A stretch of DNA of 64,000 bases from Pseudomonas oligotrophica. GTDB lineage: Bacteria > Pseudomonadota > Gammaproteobacteria > Pseudomonadales > Pseudomonadaceae. The position numbers and the translations under genes were made by a program. The notes under the pieces were generated by a model. It did no database searches, was not told the DNA's origin, and saw only the letters and a program-made list of their open reading frames with translations. Every line of letters begins with the position of its first letter. The stretch's first letter is position 1. The stretch lies in assembly GCF_021726475.1 (NCBI RefSeq), contig NZ_JAKJRU010000003.1, positions 62,001 to 126,000 of the forward strand. The letters run 5' to 3'. Below, one piece after another: positions 29,672 to 41,134 of the stretch.

Positions 29672-30676
29672 ATGTTTTCCAGAACCCTGTTGTGCGCTTC
29701 GCTCTGCGCGATCTCCCTGCCGGCCCTCGCCGATACCATCTGGCTGAAGAACGGTGACCGTCTGACCGGCAAGATCAGCCTGCTCGACGGCGGCAAGCTG
29801 TTGGTCAAGACCGACTACGGCGGCTCGATCCCGGTGCAGTGGAACAAGGTCCGCACCCTGCAGAGCGACCAGAAGCTGCTGATCAAGGAAGGCGACGTCA
29901 CCGGTGAGGTGGCGCATGCGCTGCAAGCCGCCGAAGACGGCAAGGTCACCCTGACCAACGGCGCCGCGCCGCGGACCATCGAGCTGGCGAGCATCTCGCA
30001 GATCATCCATCCGCGGCCGGTGGTCGAGGACTTCCTCTGGGAAGGCAACGTCGACGTCGCGCTCGACTACAAGCGTGCCGAGACCGACACCGACGACTAC
30101 GACATCGACTTCGATACCAAGGCCCGGCATGGCCGCTGGCGGCACAACGGCAAGGCCAGCTACAACCGCGAATACCGCGACGGCGTGACCGTCACCGACA
30201 ACTGGGACGCCGAGTACGCGCTGGACCGCTTCCTCGACGACAAGTGGTTCTGGCAGGGGCGCCTGGACTACAAGCGCGACCAGATCGAGGACGTCCGCCG
30301 GCAGCGCACCATCGGTACCGGTCCGGGTTACCAGTTCTGGGACAACGACCTGGGCGCCTTCTCCCTGGCCGGTCTGATCAACCGCAGCGACTACGAGTTC
30401 GCCGACGGCAGCCAGGAGAACTTCTACCTGCTGGCCGGCAAGTGGGACTACAACCGCTACCTGATCGGCAAGACCTTCGAGCTGTTCAGCACCGGCGAGC
30501 TGGGCAAGCCGCTGGAGAACGTCGCCGACTACTCGCTCGATGCCGAGATCGGCCTGCGCTACAAGGTCACCGACTGGGCCTCGCTGAACATGAAGGCCGA
30601 GAAGGACATCATCAGCGGCGCCGAGAACGATCTCGACGAAACCCGCTATACCCTCGGCTTCGGCGTCGGCTGGTAA
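29672..30676 (+). CDS. DUF481/YdiY family outer-membrane protein
   Basis: A 334-residue exported protein with a signal peptide (about residues 1-20, ending in PALA/DT) and a C-terminal outer-membrane barrel ending in YTLGFGVGW with a terminal aromatic. The N-terminal domain (DTIWLKNGDRLTGKI) resembles a small beta domain often found in front of DUF481. The substrate is unknown. It is expected to be monocistronic, divergent from the ATL gene and convergent with the SDR gene, with a hairpin just after its stop. Confidence 0.85.
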   Translation: MFSRTLLCASLCAISLPALADTIWLKNGDRLTGKISLLDGGKLLVKTDYGGSIPVQWNKVRTLQSDQKLLIKEGDVTGEVAHALQAAEDGKVTLTNGAAPRTIELASISQIIHPRPVVEDFLWEGNVDVALDYKRAETDTDDYDIDFDTKARHGRWRHNGKASYNREYRDGVTVTDNWDAEYALDRFLDDKWFWQGRLDYKRDQIEDVRRQRTIGTGPGYQFWDNDLGAFSLAGLINRSDYEFADGSQENFYLLAGKWDYNRYLIGKTFELFSTGELGKPLENVADYSLDAEIGLRYKVTDWASLNMKAEKDIISGAENDLDETRYTLGFGVGW

Positions 30677-30681
30677 GCAGA

Positions 30682-30710
30682 GCGGCGGGCTTGCAAGGCG
30701 CGCCCGCCGC
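30682..30710. terminator. Hairpin between convergent DUF481 and SDR genes
   Basis: GCGGCGGGC and GCCCGCCGC arms (9 bp, 11-base loop) lie in the 41-base gap between the convergent stop codons. No T-tract, so it is a weak, possibly bidirectional terminator. Confidence 0.4.
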
Positions 30711-30717
30711 CGCCTGG

Positions 30718-31476
30718 TTACAGGCGCAGGCCGCCGTCGAGTTCGAGAATGCGTCCGCTGTAGTAGTCGTTCTCGAAGATGAAGGCCACCGCCTGGGCGA
30801 TCTCCACCGGCTTGCCCATGCGCTTGAGCGGAATGCCGGCGGTCATCTTCTCCAGCGCCTCGGGCTTCATGCTGGCGACCATCTCGGTCTCGATGAAACC
30901 GGGCGCGACGCCGGCGACGCGGATGCCGTAGCGCGCCAGCTCCTTGGCCCAGACCACGGTGGCCGAGGCCACGCCGGCCTTGGCCGCCGAATAGTTGGTC
31001 TGGCCCATGTTGCCGGCCCGCGAGATCGACGAGATGTTGACGATCGCGCCTTCGCTCTTGAGCTCGACCATCTTTGCCGCGACCTCGCGGGTGCAGAGGA
31101 ACACGCCGGTCAGGTTGACGTCGATCACCGCCTGCCACTGGGCCAGGCTCATCTTGCCGATCTGCCCGTCCTTGACCTTGAGCAGCAGGCCGTCGCGCAG
31201 GATGCCGGCGTTGTTGACCAGTCCGTGCAGCGCGCCGAATTCGCTGGCCACCTGCTCGACCATCGCCACCACCTGTGCTTCGTCGGCCACGTTGCAGAGG
31301 TAGGCGCGGGCTTCGCCGCCGGCGTCCCGGCACGCCGCGACGGCCTCGGCCAGGCGCTCCTGGTTGAGGTCGACCAGGGCGAGGCGGGCGCCGCGGCCGG
31401 CCAGGTGTTCGGCCATGGCGCGGCCCAGGCCCTGGCCGCCGCCGGTGATGATGATGACCTTGTCTTCGAGCTGCAT
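30718..31476 (-). CDS. Short-chain dehydrogenase/reductase (FabG-like)
   Basis: A 252-residue NAD(P)-dependent oxidoreductase. The cofactor motif is [15 protein letters not shown], the NAG motif is [12 protein letters not shown], the catalytic Ser is in [11 protein letters not shown], and the Tyr-Lys pair is in YSAAKAG. The C-terminal [12 protein letters not shown] is typical of 3-oxoacyl-ACP reductase-like members, but no fatty-acid genes are adjacent, so substrate and physiological role are open. It is divergent from the HugZ-like gene. Confidence 0.88.
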   Translation of the reverse strand: MQLEDKVIIITGGGQGLGRAMAEHLAGRGARLALVDLNQERLAEAVAACRDAGGEARAYLCNVADEAQVVAMVEQVASEFGALHGLVNNAGILRDGLLLKVKDGQIGKMSLAQWQAVIDVNLTGVFLCTREVAAKMVELKSEGAIVNISSISRAGNMGQTNYSAAKAGVASATVVWAKELARYGIRVAGVAPGFIETEMVASMKPEALEKMTAGIPLKRMGKPVEIAQAVAFIFENDYYSGRILELDGGLRL

Positions 31477-31565
31477 CCGAGCCTCCTGATGGTTGTCCGT
31501 TGCCGAGTCGTGCGCTCGGCAAAACGGTATGCTGGGCGCCCCTGTCTGCCTACGAGGATGTCCCG

Positions 31566-32306
31566 TTGAGCGCCGAATCCGTAAAGAATGCCCGACAACT
31601 GCTGCTCGCGGAATATCGCGGCGTGCTGTCGACGCACTCGCAGGCCATGCCCGGGTTTCCCTTCGGCTCGGTGGTGCCCTACTGCCTCGACGCGCAGGGC
31701 TGGCCGCTGATCCTCATCAGCCGTATCGCCCAGCACACGCGCAACCTGCAGGCCGATCCGCACTGCTCGCTGCTGGTCGGCGAGCGCGACGCCGACGACG
31801 TGCAGGCCGCAGGGCGCCTGACCCTGCTGGCCGAGGCCGAGCGCTTGGCCGAGCCGGCTGCCATCGAGGCGGCCGCGCAGCGGTACTACCGCTACTTCCC
31901 CGAGGCGCAGGACTACCACCGCGTCCACGACTTCGACTTCTGGGTGCTGCGGCCGGTACGCTGGCGCTACATCGGCGGCTTCGGTGCCATCCACTGGCTC
32001 GAGCAGGTCGCGCTGGCCAACCCGTTCGCAGCCGAGGACGGCGCCGCCGAGCGCTCGATGGTCGAGCACATGAATGCCGACCACGCGGCCGCCATCGCTC
32101 ACTATGTGCGCGAGGCCGGGCTGCCGCAGACGCCGCCGGCCACGCTGGCGGGCATCGACAGCGAGGGCTTTCACCTGCGCATCGGCCGCCGGCTGTTCCG
32201 GCTGGCCTTCGCCGAGCCGTGCCCGACGCCGCTGGCGGTGCGCCAGGCGCTGGTGGCCATGGCGCGGACCAGCCGTTCAGCCCCGCTTCAGCCTGGCGGG
32301 GAATAA
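31566..32306 (+). CDS. HugZ-like pyridoxamine-5-phosphate-oxidase-fold protein
   Basis: A 246-residue cytoplasmic protein of the split-barrel flavin-binding superfamily (residues about 15-150: [34 protein letters not shown]) with a C-terminal DUF2470-type domain (about 160-240: [17 protein letters not shown]). This architecture is found in haem-utilisation proteins such as HugZ, so a haem role is plausible but not shown. The start is a TTG at 31566 because a GAGGA site lies 7 bases upstream and the family begins with a Ser-Ala-Glu-rich N-terminus; the ORF extends 22 codons upstream without family resemblance. It is divergent from the SDR gene. Confidence 0.85.
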   Translation: MSAESVKNARQLLLAEYRGVLSTHSQAMPGFPFGSVVPYCLDAQGWPLILISRIAQHTRNLQADPHCSLLVGERDADDVQAAGRLTLLAEAERLAEPAAIEAAAQRYYRYFPEAQDYHRVHDFDFWVLRPVRWRYIGGFGAIHWLEQVALANPFAAEDGAAERSMVEHMNADHAAAIAHYVREAGLPQTPPATLAGIDSEGFHLRIGRRLFRLAFAEPCPTPLAVRQALVAMARTSRSAPLQPGGE

Positions 32307-32403
32307 TCCGGTTACAGGCGGCGCCGGTGCCGGCTTGAATTCGCCGCGCGGCGCCGTCATCTACCGTGCACGGGAAGCTCGTCGCTTCCACCAAGGATTT
32401 GTG

Positions 32404-32862
32404 ATGCGAATATTTCTGCTGCTGTTTTTGCTGTTCCCACTCGCCGAGCTGTTCCTGCTGATCAAGGTCGGCAGCGAGATCGGCGCGCTGGCGACCATCC
32501 TGCTGCTGGTGATCGCCGGCCTGGCCGGCATCCTGCTGATGCGCCTGGCCGGTTTCGCCACTGCCTGGCGCGCGCGCGAGCGCCTGGCACGCGGCGAGCT
32601 GCCCGAGCGCGAGATGCTCGAGGGCCTGATGATGGCCGTTGGTGGCGGCCTGCTGTTCCTGCCCGGCTTCATCAGCGATGCGCTGGCGCTGGTCATCCTC
32701 TTCCCGCCGACCCGCAAGTTGCTGTTCGGCTTCTTCAGTCGCCGGCTCGAGGCCCAGGCGCAGCGCCGCCGGGCCTTCGCCGACGACCTGCAGGCGCGCT
32801 CCGCGGCGCAGCGCCCGAACGTGATCGAAGGCGAATACGAACGCCGTGATCGCGATCGCTGA
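32404..32862 (+). CDS. fxsA: FxsA family membrane protein
   Basis: A 152-residue inner-membrane protein of the FxsA/UPF0716 family with three hydrophobic segments (MRIFLLLFLLFPLAELFLLI at the N-terminus, ATILLLVIAGLAGILLMRL and GGGLLFLPGFISDALALVIL) and a charged C-terminal tail. FxsA was named for suppression of F exclusion of phage T7; its normal role is unclear. It lies upstream of groES, the usual Pseudomonas arrangement, but is separated from it by a hairpin and a heat-shock promoter. Confidence 0.9.
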   Translation: MRIFLLLFLLFPLAELFLLIKVGSEIGALATILLLVIAGLAGILLMRLAGFATAWRARERLARGELPEREMLEGLMMAVGGGLLFLPGFISDALALVILFPPTRKLLFGFFSRRLEAQAQRRRAFADDLQARSAAQRPNVIEGEYERRDRDR

Positions 32863-32881
32863 GCCGGCGCCCTGCGCGTGG

Positions 32882-32904
32882 CAAGGCCGCAGCCTGCGGC
32901 CTTG
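32882..32904 (+). terminator. Hairpin after fxsA
   Basis: CAAGGCCGCA and TGCGGCCTTG form a 10-bp perfect stem with a 3-base loop, 19 bases after the fxsA stop. No long T-tract; it may weakly terminate fxsA before the groES promoter. Confidence 0.5.
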
Positions 32905-32934
32905 ATCGGCGTTATGAAATTTTCATCGTTGCCC

Positions 32935-32962
32935 CTTGAAATCATTTTGCGCGCCCGCATGT
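32935..32962 (+). promoter_or_regulatory. Sigma-32 (heat-shock) promoter of groES-groEL
   Basis: A CTTGAAA -35 element and a CCGCATGT -10 element are separated by 13 bases. The -35 is identical to the RpoH consensus and the -10 matches CCCCATNT with one difference. It lies about 145 bases upstream of the groES start. Confidence 0.85.
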
Positions 32963-33105
32963 AGCGGTCACCGCAAGGTCGCTGTCGCATGACAGTCCGT
33001 CTTCTGCGGCTCGCCCCCGGCGAGTCGCAACCGGCCCCGCCGGAATTTGCCAACCCGCCGATGACCATCATCGGCATGGAACCACTCTACTGGGAGAGAT
33101 CGACA

Positions 33106-33399
33106 ATGAAGCTTCGTCCTCTGCATGACCGCGTCGTGATTCGTCGCAGCGAAGAAGAAACCAAGACCGCAGGCGGCATCGTCCTGCCGGGCTCCGCTGC
33201 CGAGAAGCCGAACCGTGGCGAAGTCGTTGCTGTGGGTACCGGCCGCGTGCTGGACAACGGCGAAGTGCGCGCGCCGGCCGTGAAGGTCGGTGACAAGGTG
33301 GTGTTCGGCCCGTACTCGGGCAGCAACACCGTCAAGGTCGACGGCGAAGACCTGCTGGTGATGAGCGAGAACGAAATCCTCGCCGTCATCGAAGCCTGA
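33106..33399 (+). CDS. groES: Co-chaperonin GroES
   Basis: Cytoplasmic 10-kDa lid of the GroEL chaperonin. The product is 97 residues with the standard N-terminus [20 protein letters not shown], the mobile loop [15 protein letters not shown], and the C-terminal [24 protein letters not shown] site lies upstream. It is the first gene of groES-groEL, with groEL starting 47 bases downstream, and is served by a sigma-32 promoter. Confidence 0.99.
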   Translation: MKLRPLHDRVVIRRSEEETKTAGGIVLPGSAAEKPNRGEVVAVGTGRVLDNGEVRAPAVKVGDKVVFGPYSGSNTVKVDGEDLLVMSENEILAVIEA

Positions 33400-33434
33400 T
33401 TACCGCGAATCTCCGTACATAATTCACGAATTGA

Positions 33435-35087
<1,653 letters not shown>

Positions 35088-35112
35088 GCCGCTGAGCCCT
35101 CCGCTCCCGAAG

Positions 35113-35136
35113 AACCCCGCCGCGTGCGGGGTTTTT
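35113..35136 (+). terminator. Rho-independent terminator after groEL
   Basis: AACCCCGC and GCGGGGTT arms with a 5-base loop and a T-tract, 25 bases past the groEL stop. Confidence 0.9.
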
Positions 35137-35248
35137 CATGCCCGCAAGAAAACCGGCGCGATGCCAGGCGACCGCTGGTCGCAATTCCAGCGGCACGAAA
35201 ACCCTTGGGCTACGGTCACTAGAGTCCCTACTCTCAAGGACTTGCGCG

Positions 35249-35476
35249 ATGAAGCTTGAAATTGCACGAGGAGTCTTCCTCGTCGGCGCGCTGGCCGTCG
35301 CATCGCTGTGTTTCGCCGCCTGGAACGAACCCTCGCCGACCGTGGTGCGCGGCAACCTCGACCGCGACCACTGTCCGGTTCCGCCCGCCCAGCGCATGGC
35401 GCTGCAGGTCAGGCCCGACGCCGACCTGCTGCTGTTCCTCTACGGCCTCTCGCAGCAGCTCGGCCAGCGCGGTTGA
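35249..35476 (+). CDS. Small exported or membrane-anchored hypothetical protein
   Basis: A 75-residue protein whose N-terminal hydrophobic segment (MKLEIARGVFLVGALAVASL, cleavage possible after CFAAW) suggests export or a membrane anchor. The remaining 50 residues include a single Cys (DHCPVPPAQR) and a Leu-rich C-terminus. It follows the groEL terminator by about 110 bases on the same strand. I do not recognise a family and it may have its own promoter. Confidence 0.6.
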   Translation: MKLEIARGVFLVGALAVASLCFAAWNEPSPTVVRGNLDRDHCPVPPAQRMALQVRPDADLLLFLYGLSQQLGQRG

Positions 35477-35485
35477 GCCGGGCGC

Positions 35486-37108
35486 TCAGCTGCCCAGGCG
35501 GGCAGTGACCGCATTGAGTTGCAGGGCCAGGCCGTGCAGGTTGCGGCTGGCACCTTCGGTACGCTCGACGTTGTGCTGGTTGCCCTCGGCGATGGCGGTG
35601 ATCTCGGTGAGGTTGCGCGAGATGTCCTCGACCACCGAGGTCTGCTCCTCGGCGGCGGTCGCGATCTGCCGGTTCATGTCGCGGATCGCCTCGACTGCCT
35701 GACCGATCTGCTGCAGCGCCTGTCCGGCCTCGGTGACCTGCGCCAGGCCTGCGTCGCCATGCTCGCGGGTGTTGTCCACCGCGCTCACCGCATCGGCGGC
35801 GCCCTGCTGCACGGTGGCGATGATCTGGTGGATCTCGGCGGTGGATTCGGCGGTGCGCTGGGCCAGAGTGCGCACCTCGTCGGCGACCACCGCGAAACCG
35901 CGGCCGGCCTCGCCGGCGCGCGCCGCCTCGATGGCCGCGTTCAGCGCCAGCAGGTTGGTCTGGTCGGCGATGCCGCGGATCACCTCGAGGACCTTGCCGA
36001 TGCGCCCGCTGTCATGCTCGAGCCGGCCGATCACCTCGCTGGTGGTGGCGATCTCGCGGCTCATGCGGGTGATGGTCTCGATGGTCGAGGCCATCACCGC
36101 TTCGCTACGCTGCGCCGACTCGTCGGCCGCATCGGCTGCCTGCGCCGCCTCGGCAGCATGTCGCGAGACTTCCTGGGCGGTGGCGGACATTTCGTGCATG
36201 GCGGTGGCCACCTGGTCGGTGCGCTCGAACTGCTCGCGGGCACCCCCGGCCATCTGCGTGGCGATGGCGTTCAGCTCGCCGCTGGCGCTGTCCAGGTTGC
36301 TCGCGCCCTGGTGCAGCTGGTTGAAGGTCTCGGCAAGGAAGTCGCGCAGGGTGTTGGCGGCACGCGCCAGCTGGCCAAGCTCGTCGCGCCGCGTCACTTC
36401 CAGGCGGACGCCGAAGCGGCCGTGGCTGAGCTCGCTGATATGTGCGATGAGCCGGCCGATCGGCGAGACCAGGTTGCGGTTGACCAGCCAGAGGCTCAGC
36501 AGGGCGACCAGCAGGCTGGCGCCCAGCATCAGCAGCGGGCCGGTCAGTGCGGCGGTCTCGGCCTGCTTGCGCAGCGAGTCGGAGGACTGCGCCGCCAGGC
36601 GCTCCATCTGCGTGACCAGCTCGGCGAGTTGGCTGCTGGTGGCGCGGTCGATGCCGGCCACCGCCTGGTCGCCGGCCACCGGGTCGTAGCCGGCGGCGAC
36701 GAATGCCTCCAGGCCCTGGCGATAGGCGGCGCCCAGCCGGCGGTGCTCATCCCGCAGCTGGGTCACGGTGGCGGCCAGCGCCGGATCCTCGCCGAGACGC
36801 CCAAGCAGCTCGCCGAGGGTCTGCTGGACCTTGGCCTCCTGGGCCTGGAACTGCTGCCAGTAGCGCTCGCGCTGGGCCGCATCACGGCCGCGCAGCAGGA
36901 CGTTCTTCCACTCCTGCACCTGGGTCTTGAACTCCAGGTTGGCACCGTCGATCAGCTGTGACTGGCGGATCGGGCCATCGAGCACGCCGGCCAGCTCGGT
37001 GACCTGGCGCGACAGCAGGTGGATGCACAGCAGTGCGATGCAGAGCAGGACCAGCAGGCTGCCGCCGATCAGGCCGAGCAGCTTGGCACGCAGGGAAGTA
37101 TCGAACAT
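35486..37108 (-). CDS. Methyl-accepting chemotaxis protein
   Basis: A 540-residue inner-membrane chemoreceptor. One N-terminal helix (about 10-32) is followed by a periplasmic helical region of about 155 residues that could be a four-helix-bundle sensor, a second membrane helix, a HAMP domain ([19 protein letters not shown]) and a long cytoplasmic coiled coil ending in the signalling tip [20 protein letters not shown]. No C-terminal CheR-docking pentapeptide is obvious. A GAGG site lies upstream of the start at 37108, preferred over ATGs further up. A FliA-type promoter lies about 50 bases upstream, so it should be expressed with late flagellar genes. The ligand is unknown. Confidence 0.95.
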   Translation of the reverse strand: MFDTSLRAKLLGLIGGSLLVLLCIALLCIHLLSRQVTELAGVLDGPIRQSQLIDGANLEFKTQVQEWKNVLLRGRDAAQRERYWQQFQAQEAKVQQTLGELLGRLGEDPALAATVTQLRDEHRRLGAAYRQGLEAFVAAGYDPVAGDQAVAGIDRATSSQLAELVTQMERLAAQSSDSLRKQAETAALTGPLLMLGASLLVALLSLWLVNRNLVSPIGRLIAHISELSHGRFGVRLEVTRRDELGQLARAANTLRDFLAETFNQLHQGASNLDSASGELNAIATQMAGGAREQFERTDQVATAMHEMSATAQEVSRHAAEAAQAADAADESAQRSEAVMASTIETITRMSREIATTSEVIGRLEHDSGRIGKVLEVIRGIADQTNLLALNAAIEAARAGEAGRGFAVVADEVRTLAQRTAESTAEIHQIIATVQQGAADAVSAVDNTREHGDAGLAQVTEAGQALQQIGQAVEAIRDMNRQIATAAEEQTSVVEDISRNLTEITAIAEGNQHNVERTEGASRNLHGLALQLNAVTARLGS

Positions 37109-37158
37109 GGATGAACCTCGGGACATCGGCGGGAGCGGGCGGCGCGCCCGGTCCCTCC

Positions 37159-37185
37159 TAGTCGGCCGAGGGCCGGTGAACTTGA
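37159..37185 (-). promoter_or_regulatory. FliA (sigma-28) promoter of the chemoreceptor gene
   Basis: On the minus strand TCAAG, 14 bases, then GCCGACTA agree with the flagellar sigma consensus TCAAG-N14-GCCGATAA. It is 51 bases from the start codon, consistent with flagellar/chemotaxis co-regulation. Confidence 0.75.
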
Positions 37186-37375
37186 ATCGGCCCCGGTGCA
37201 AAGGGGCGTCCCAGAGCCCCGGGCCGTTTCGATCGGGAGGGAGTTGCAGGTAGGTACGCCCCGCAGGGAACGCGCGTACAGAAGTCGGGCGGCTGGTGCG
37301 CATGGCGCACCCTATGCGTGCCGGAACTGCCGCGGTTGCCTCGTAGGCCGTGCGCGCCAGGGGCGCTCGCCGGCC

Positions 37376-38470
37376 TCAGACGACCCGCAGGTGGTTGTCC
37401 CAGAGCCCTGCCGGCAGGTCCAGCGGCTGCGCGACGATGCCAGGGCCGCGGCAGTCGAACAGCCGGCAGCGGCCCTGGCCGGAGCTGACCACGAAACCGT
37501 CGGCCACCGCGGCGACCCCGGCGCAGTCCGGCAGGTGCGCCTGCTGGCGCAGTTCGGCGCTGTCCAGGTCCCAGAAGAACACGCTGTTGCCGCGCGGCGC
37601 GGTCACCGCCAGCAGGCGCAGCTCGTCGTGGATCGCCAGGCTGGCGGTGTACTGGTTCATCGCCTGGCGCTGTTGCTCGCCCAGCGGGAATGCCTGGAAG
37701 GCCTGGCCGGGCCGCTTGATCGCCACCAGCGGGGCGCGGTCCAGCGGGTCGCCCTCGTACTGCTGGCCGGCGACCACGGTGCCGTCGGCAGCGACGGCGA
37801 GGTGACGCACGCTGTTCATCTGCTCGGGCAGTTGCTCCTTGCTGATCAGCGTGCCGTCACGGCGCAGCAGCACGAGGCTCGGCTCCATGGCGTCGAGGTT
37901 CATCTTCTCGCGGCTGTCAGCCTCGGTGCGGATGCCGCCGTTGGCGACCACCAGGGTCTCGCCGTCGGGCATCCATAGCAGCTGGTGCGGACCGATGCCG
38001 TGGGTGGGATGCTCGCCGACCCGTTGCAGGCGGCGCTCCTCGACGCGGTAGACGCCGAGCACGCCGCGCCCGGCGGCGGCGGTGTCGTTCTCGGTGGCGT
38101 AGAACCAGTCGCCGCTGGCATGGAACACGCCGTGCCCGTAGAAGTGGCGATCGGCTGCGGTCTCGAGCACCTGCAGCAGGGTGCCGTCGCGGCTGTCGAG
38201 CAGGTAGCTTTCGCGGCTCGGGCGGCGCCCGACGAACATCACCAGCGGCAGGTGCGGGTGGACGTAGACGTCGTGGCAGCGCTCGCCGACCGGAGTGGCG
38301 AACAGGCGGCTGCCGTCGAGGCGGTAGCCGACGGCATAGTGGCGGCCGTCGGCGTCGTCGCGGGCGGAGAACAGCACGGGCTGGTCGCCACGGCGGCCGA
38401 TGGCCCAGCCGCCGATCGCGCCGGCGGCGAGCAGGGTGGAACCGAGGCCCAGCAGGGTGCGGCGCTTCAT
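37376..38470 (-). CDS. DUF1513 family beta-propeller protein (Tat-exported)
   Basis: A 364-residue protein with a probable Tat signal at the N-terminus (KRRTLLGLGSTLLAAGAIGG). The mature part looks like a beta-propeller, with short repeats such as VYRVEERRLQRVGEHP and a histidine-rich region HPTHGIGPHQLLW, fitting the DUF1513 family. It is the last gene of a four-gene minus-strand operon with two imelysins and a di-haem protein. Such neighbours suggest a periplasmic role in metal, probably iron, handling. It begins 3 bases after the preceding imelysin gene. Confidence 0.8.
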   Translation of the reverse strand: MKRRTLLGLGSTLLAAGAIGGWAIGRRGDQPVLFSARDDADGRHYAVGYRLDGSRLFATPVGERCHDVYVHPHLPLVMFVGRRPSRESYLLDSRDGTLLQVLETAADRHFYGHGVFHASGDWFYATENDTAAAGRGVLGVYRVEERRLQRVGEHPTHGIGPHQLLWMPDGETLVVANGGIRTEADSREKMNLDAMEPSLVLLRRDGTLISKEQLPEQMNSVRHLAVAADGTVVAGQQYEGDPLDRAPLVAIKRPGQAFQAFPLGEQQRQAMNQYTASLAIHDELRLLAVTAPRGNSVFFWDLDSAELRQQAHLPDCAGVAAVADGFVVSSGQGRCRLFDCRGPGIVAQPLDLPAGLWDNHLRVV

Positions 38471-38473
38471 GCG

Positions 38474-39550
38474 TCAGTCTCCGTCGTGGGCGTTGAAGCC
38501 GATCTGTACGCCCAGGGCGCGGGCGAGTTCGCCCTGGTGCAGGCGATGCAGGTCGTCGAGTTGCTTGTACAGCGCCGCCAGCTGCGCGCGGCCGGCCTGG
38601 TCGGCGAGCAGTTCGGCGAACGGCCGCTCGAGTGCGGCGATGCCCTGGCGCAGCCCGGCATAGCCCTGGTCGATCCGCTCGGCGAGGGCGCGCTGGTCGT
38701 CGCCGAGCAGCGCGCGCAGCCCGTCACGCTCGCCGCCCTGCCAGAGGCGCTCGGCCGAGGCGGTCGCCGCGTCGAGGCTGGCCAGGGTGGTCGCGCTGCG
38801 CCAGCCCTCGGCCTGGAACGGCTGCGGATGCCCCTTGGTCTGCCGGCCCAGCGGTGCGCCGAGCTTCTTCTTCAGCCCGTCGAGGCCGTTGACCTGCACC
38901 CGCAGCAATTCGGCGATGGCCTCGCGCGGCTCGGCATAGCGGCTGCTGGGAAAGGCCTGGAGCTGGGCGGCCATGCCGTCCTTGGCCTGCCATTGTTCGA
39001 GGATGCGCGCGGAAAGCTGCTGCTGGTGCTCGCCGATGGCCACCAGCAAGGGGCAGTAGCGCGCCTGGGTGGCGCGCTCGGCCATGTCCAGCTGCGGGTC
39101 GAACAGCACGTACTCGTAGGCGCTCAGGCCCTGGACCACCACGCTGGCCTGGTCGAGGTCGGCGCGGCCGAGCTGCGGCTTGTCGTCGAGCAGGCGATTG
39201 ACCTGGCGCGCCACCAGGTTCTTCTTGTCCGGCCAGAACTGCACCTGCCAGGCGGTATTGCCTTCGCCCAGCGGGCCGATCAGCAACGGCTGCAGCGCGG
39301 CCCAGGCGGTCTGCGCCTGGACGAACGCCTGGCGCGCCTGCTCCAGGGGCTGCTCGCCGGCGCAGTAGGCGCTGGCGCTGGAAGCCAGTTGCCGGTTCTG
39401 CTCGGCCCAGTTCGCATAGGCTGGCAGCAGCACCCGGTCGGTCAGCGCCTTGCTGGTCCCGGCGAGCGGGTCGGCCGGCGTGCAGGCGGTGAGCAGCAGG
39501 CTGCCGAGCAGCGCGCCGGTGAGGCTGCGAAGAGCGGATCTAGGTGCCAT
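38474..39550 (-). CDS. Imelysin family lipoprotein with altered motif
   Basis: A 358-residue probable lipoprotein (N-terminal lipobox LLTAC, cysteine about residue 22) of the imelysin/M75 family, whose members act at the cell surface or periplasm in iron acquisition. The family motif GxHxxE appears altered: the corresponding stretch reads GLSAYEYVLF, with Ser in place of His. It follows the di-haem gene by 45 bases and has a GAGG site. It is the second imelysin of the operon, and its role may be non-catalytic or in ligand binding. Confidence 0.85.
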   Translation of the reverse strand: MAPRSALRSLTGALLGSLLLTACTPADPLAGTSKALTDRVLLPAYANWAEQNRQLASSASAYCAGEQPLEQARQAFVQAQTAWAALQPLLIGPLGEGNTAWQVQFWPDKKNLVARQVNRLLDDKPQLGRADLDQASVVVQGLSAYEYVLFDPQLDMAERATQARYCPLLVAIGEHQQQLSARILEQWQAKDGMAAQLQAFPSSRYAEPREAIAELLRVQVNGLDGLKKKLGAPLGRQTKGHPQPFQAEGWRSATTLASLDAATASAERLWQGGERDGLRALLGDDQRALAERIDQGYAGLRQGIAALERPFAELLADQAGRAQLAALYKQLDDLHRLHQGELARALGVQIGFNAHDGD

Positions 39551-39595
39551 ATGTCCTCTTCAGGTCGTGTGCCGGGCCAGGCCGCGGCGGTGGAG

Positions 39596-41014
<1,419 letters not shown>

Positions 41015-41105
41015 GACGGACCGACAGGGGCAGGACGGGAATCTTAGCAGGCTGTTGCCGCTTGGATCAGAGCGGTGAGCATCGTAAACAGGCTGCGGGA
41101 ACGAA

Positions 41106-41126
41106 GGGGGCGGCTTGCCCGCCCCC
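41106..41126 (-). other. GC-rich hairpin between icmP-like and di-haem genes
   Basis: GGGGGCGG and CCGCCCCC arms with a CTTGC loop just downstream of the first imelysin stop. No U-tract; could attenuate or process the operon mRNA so the lipoprotein is made in excess. Confidence 0.35.
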
Positions 41127-41134
41127 CCAGGTGA

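Noticed and set aside
41015-41134. The GC-rich hairpin after the first imelysin as a strong terminator
   Set aside because: No T-tract follows on the minus strand, so it was recorded only as a hairpin.
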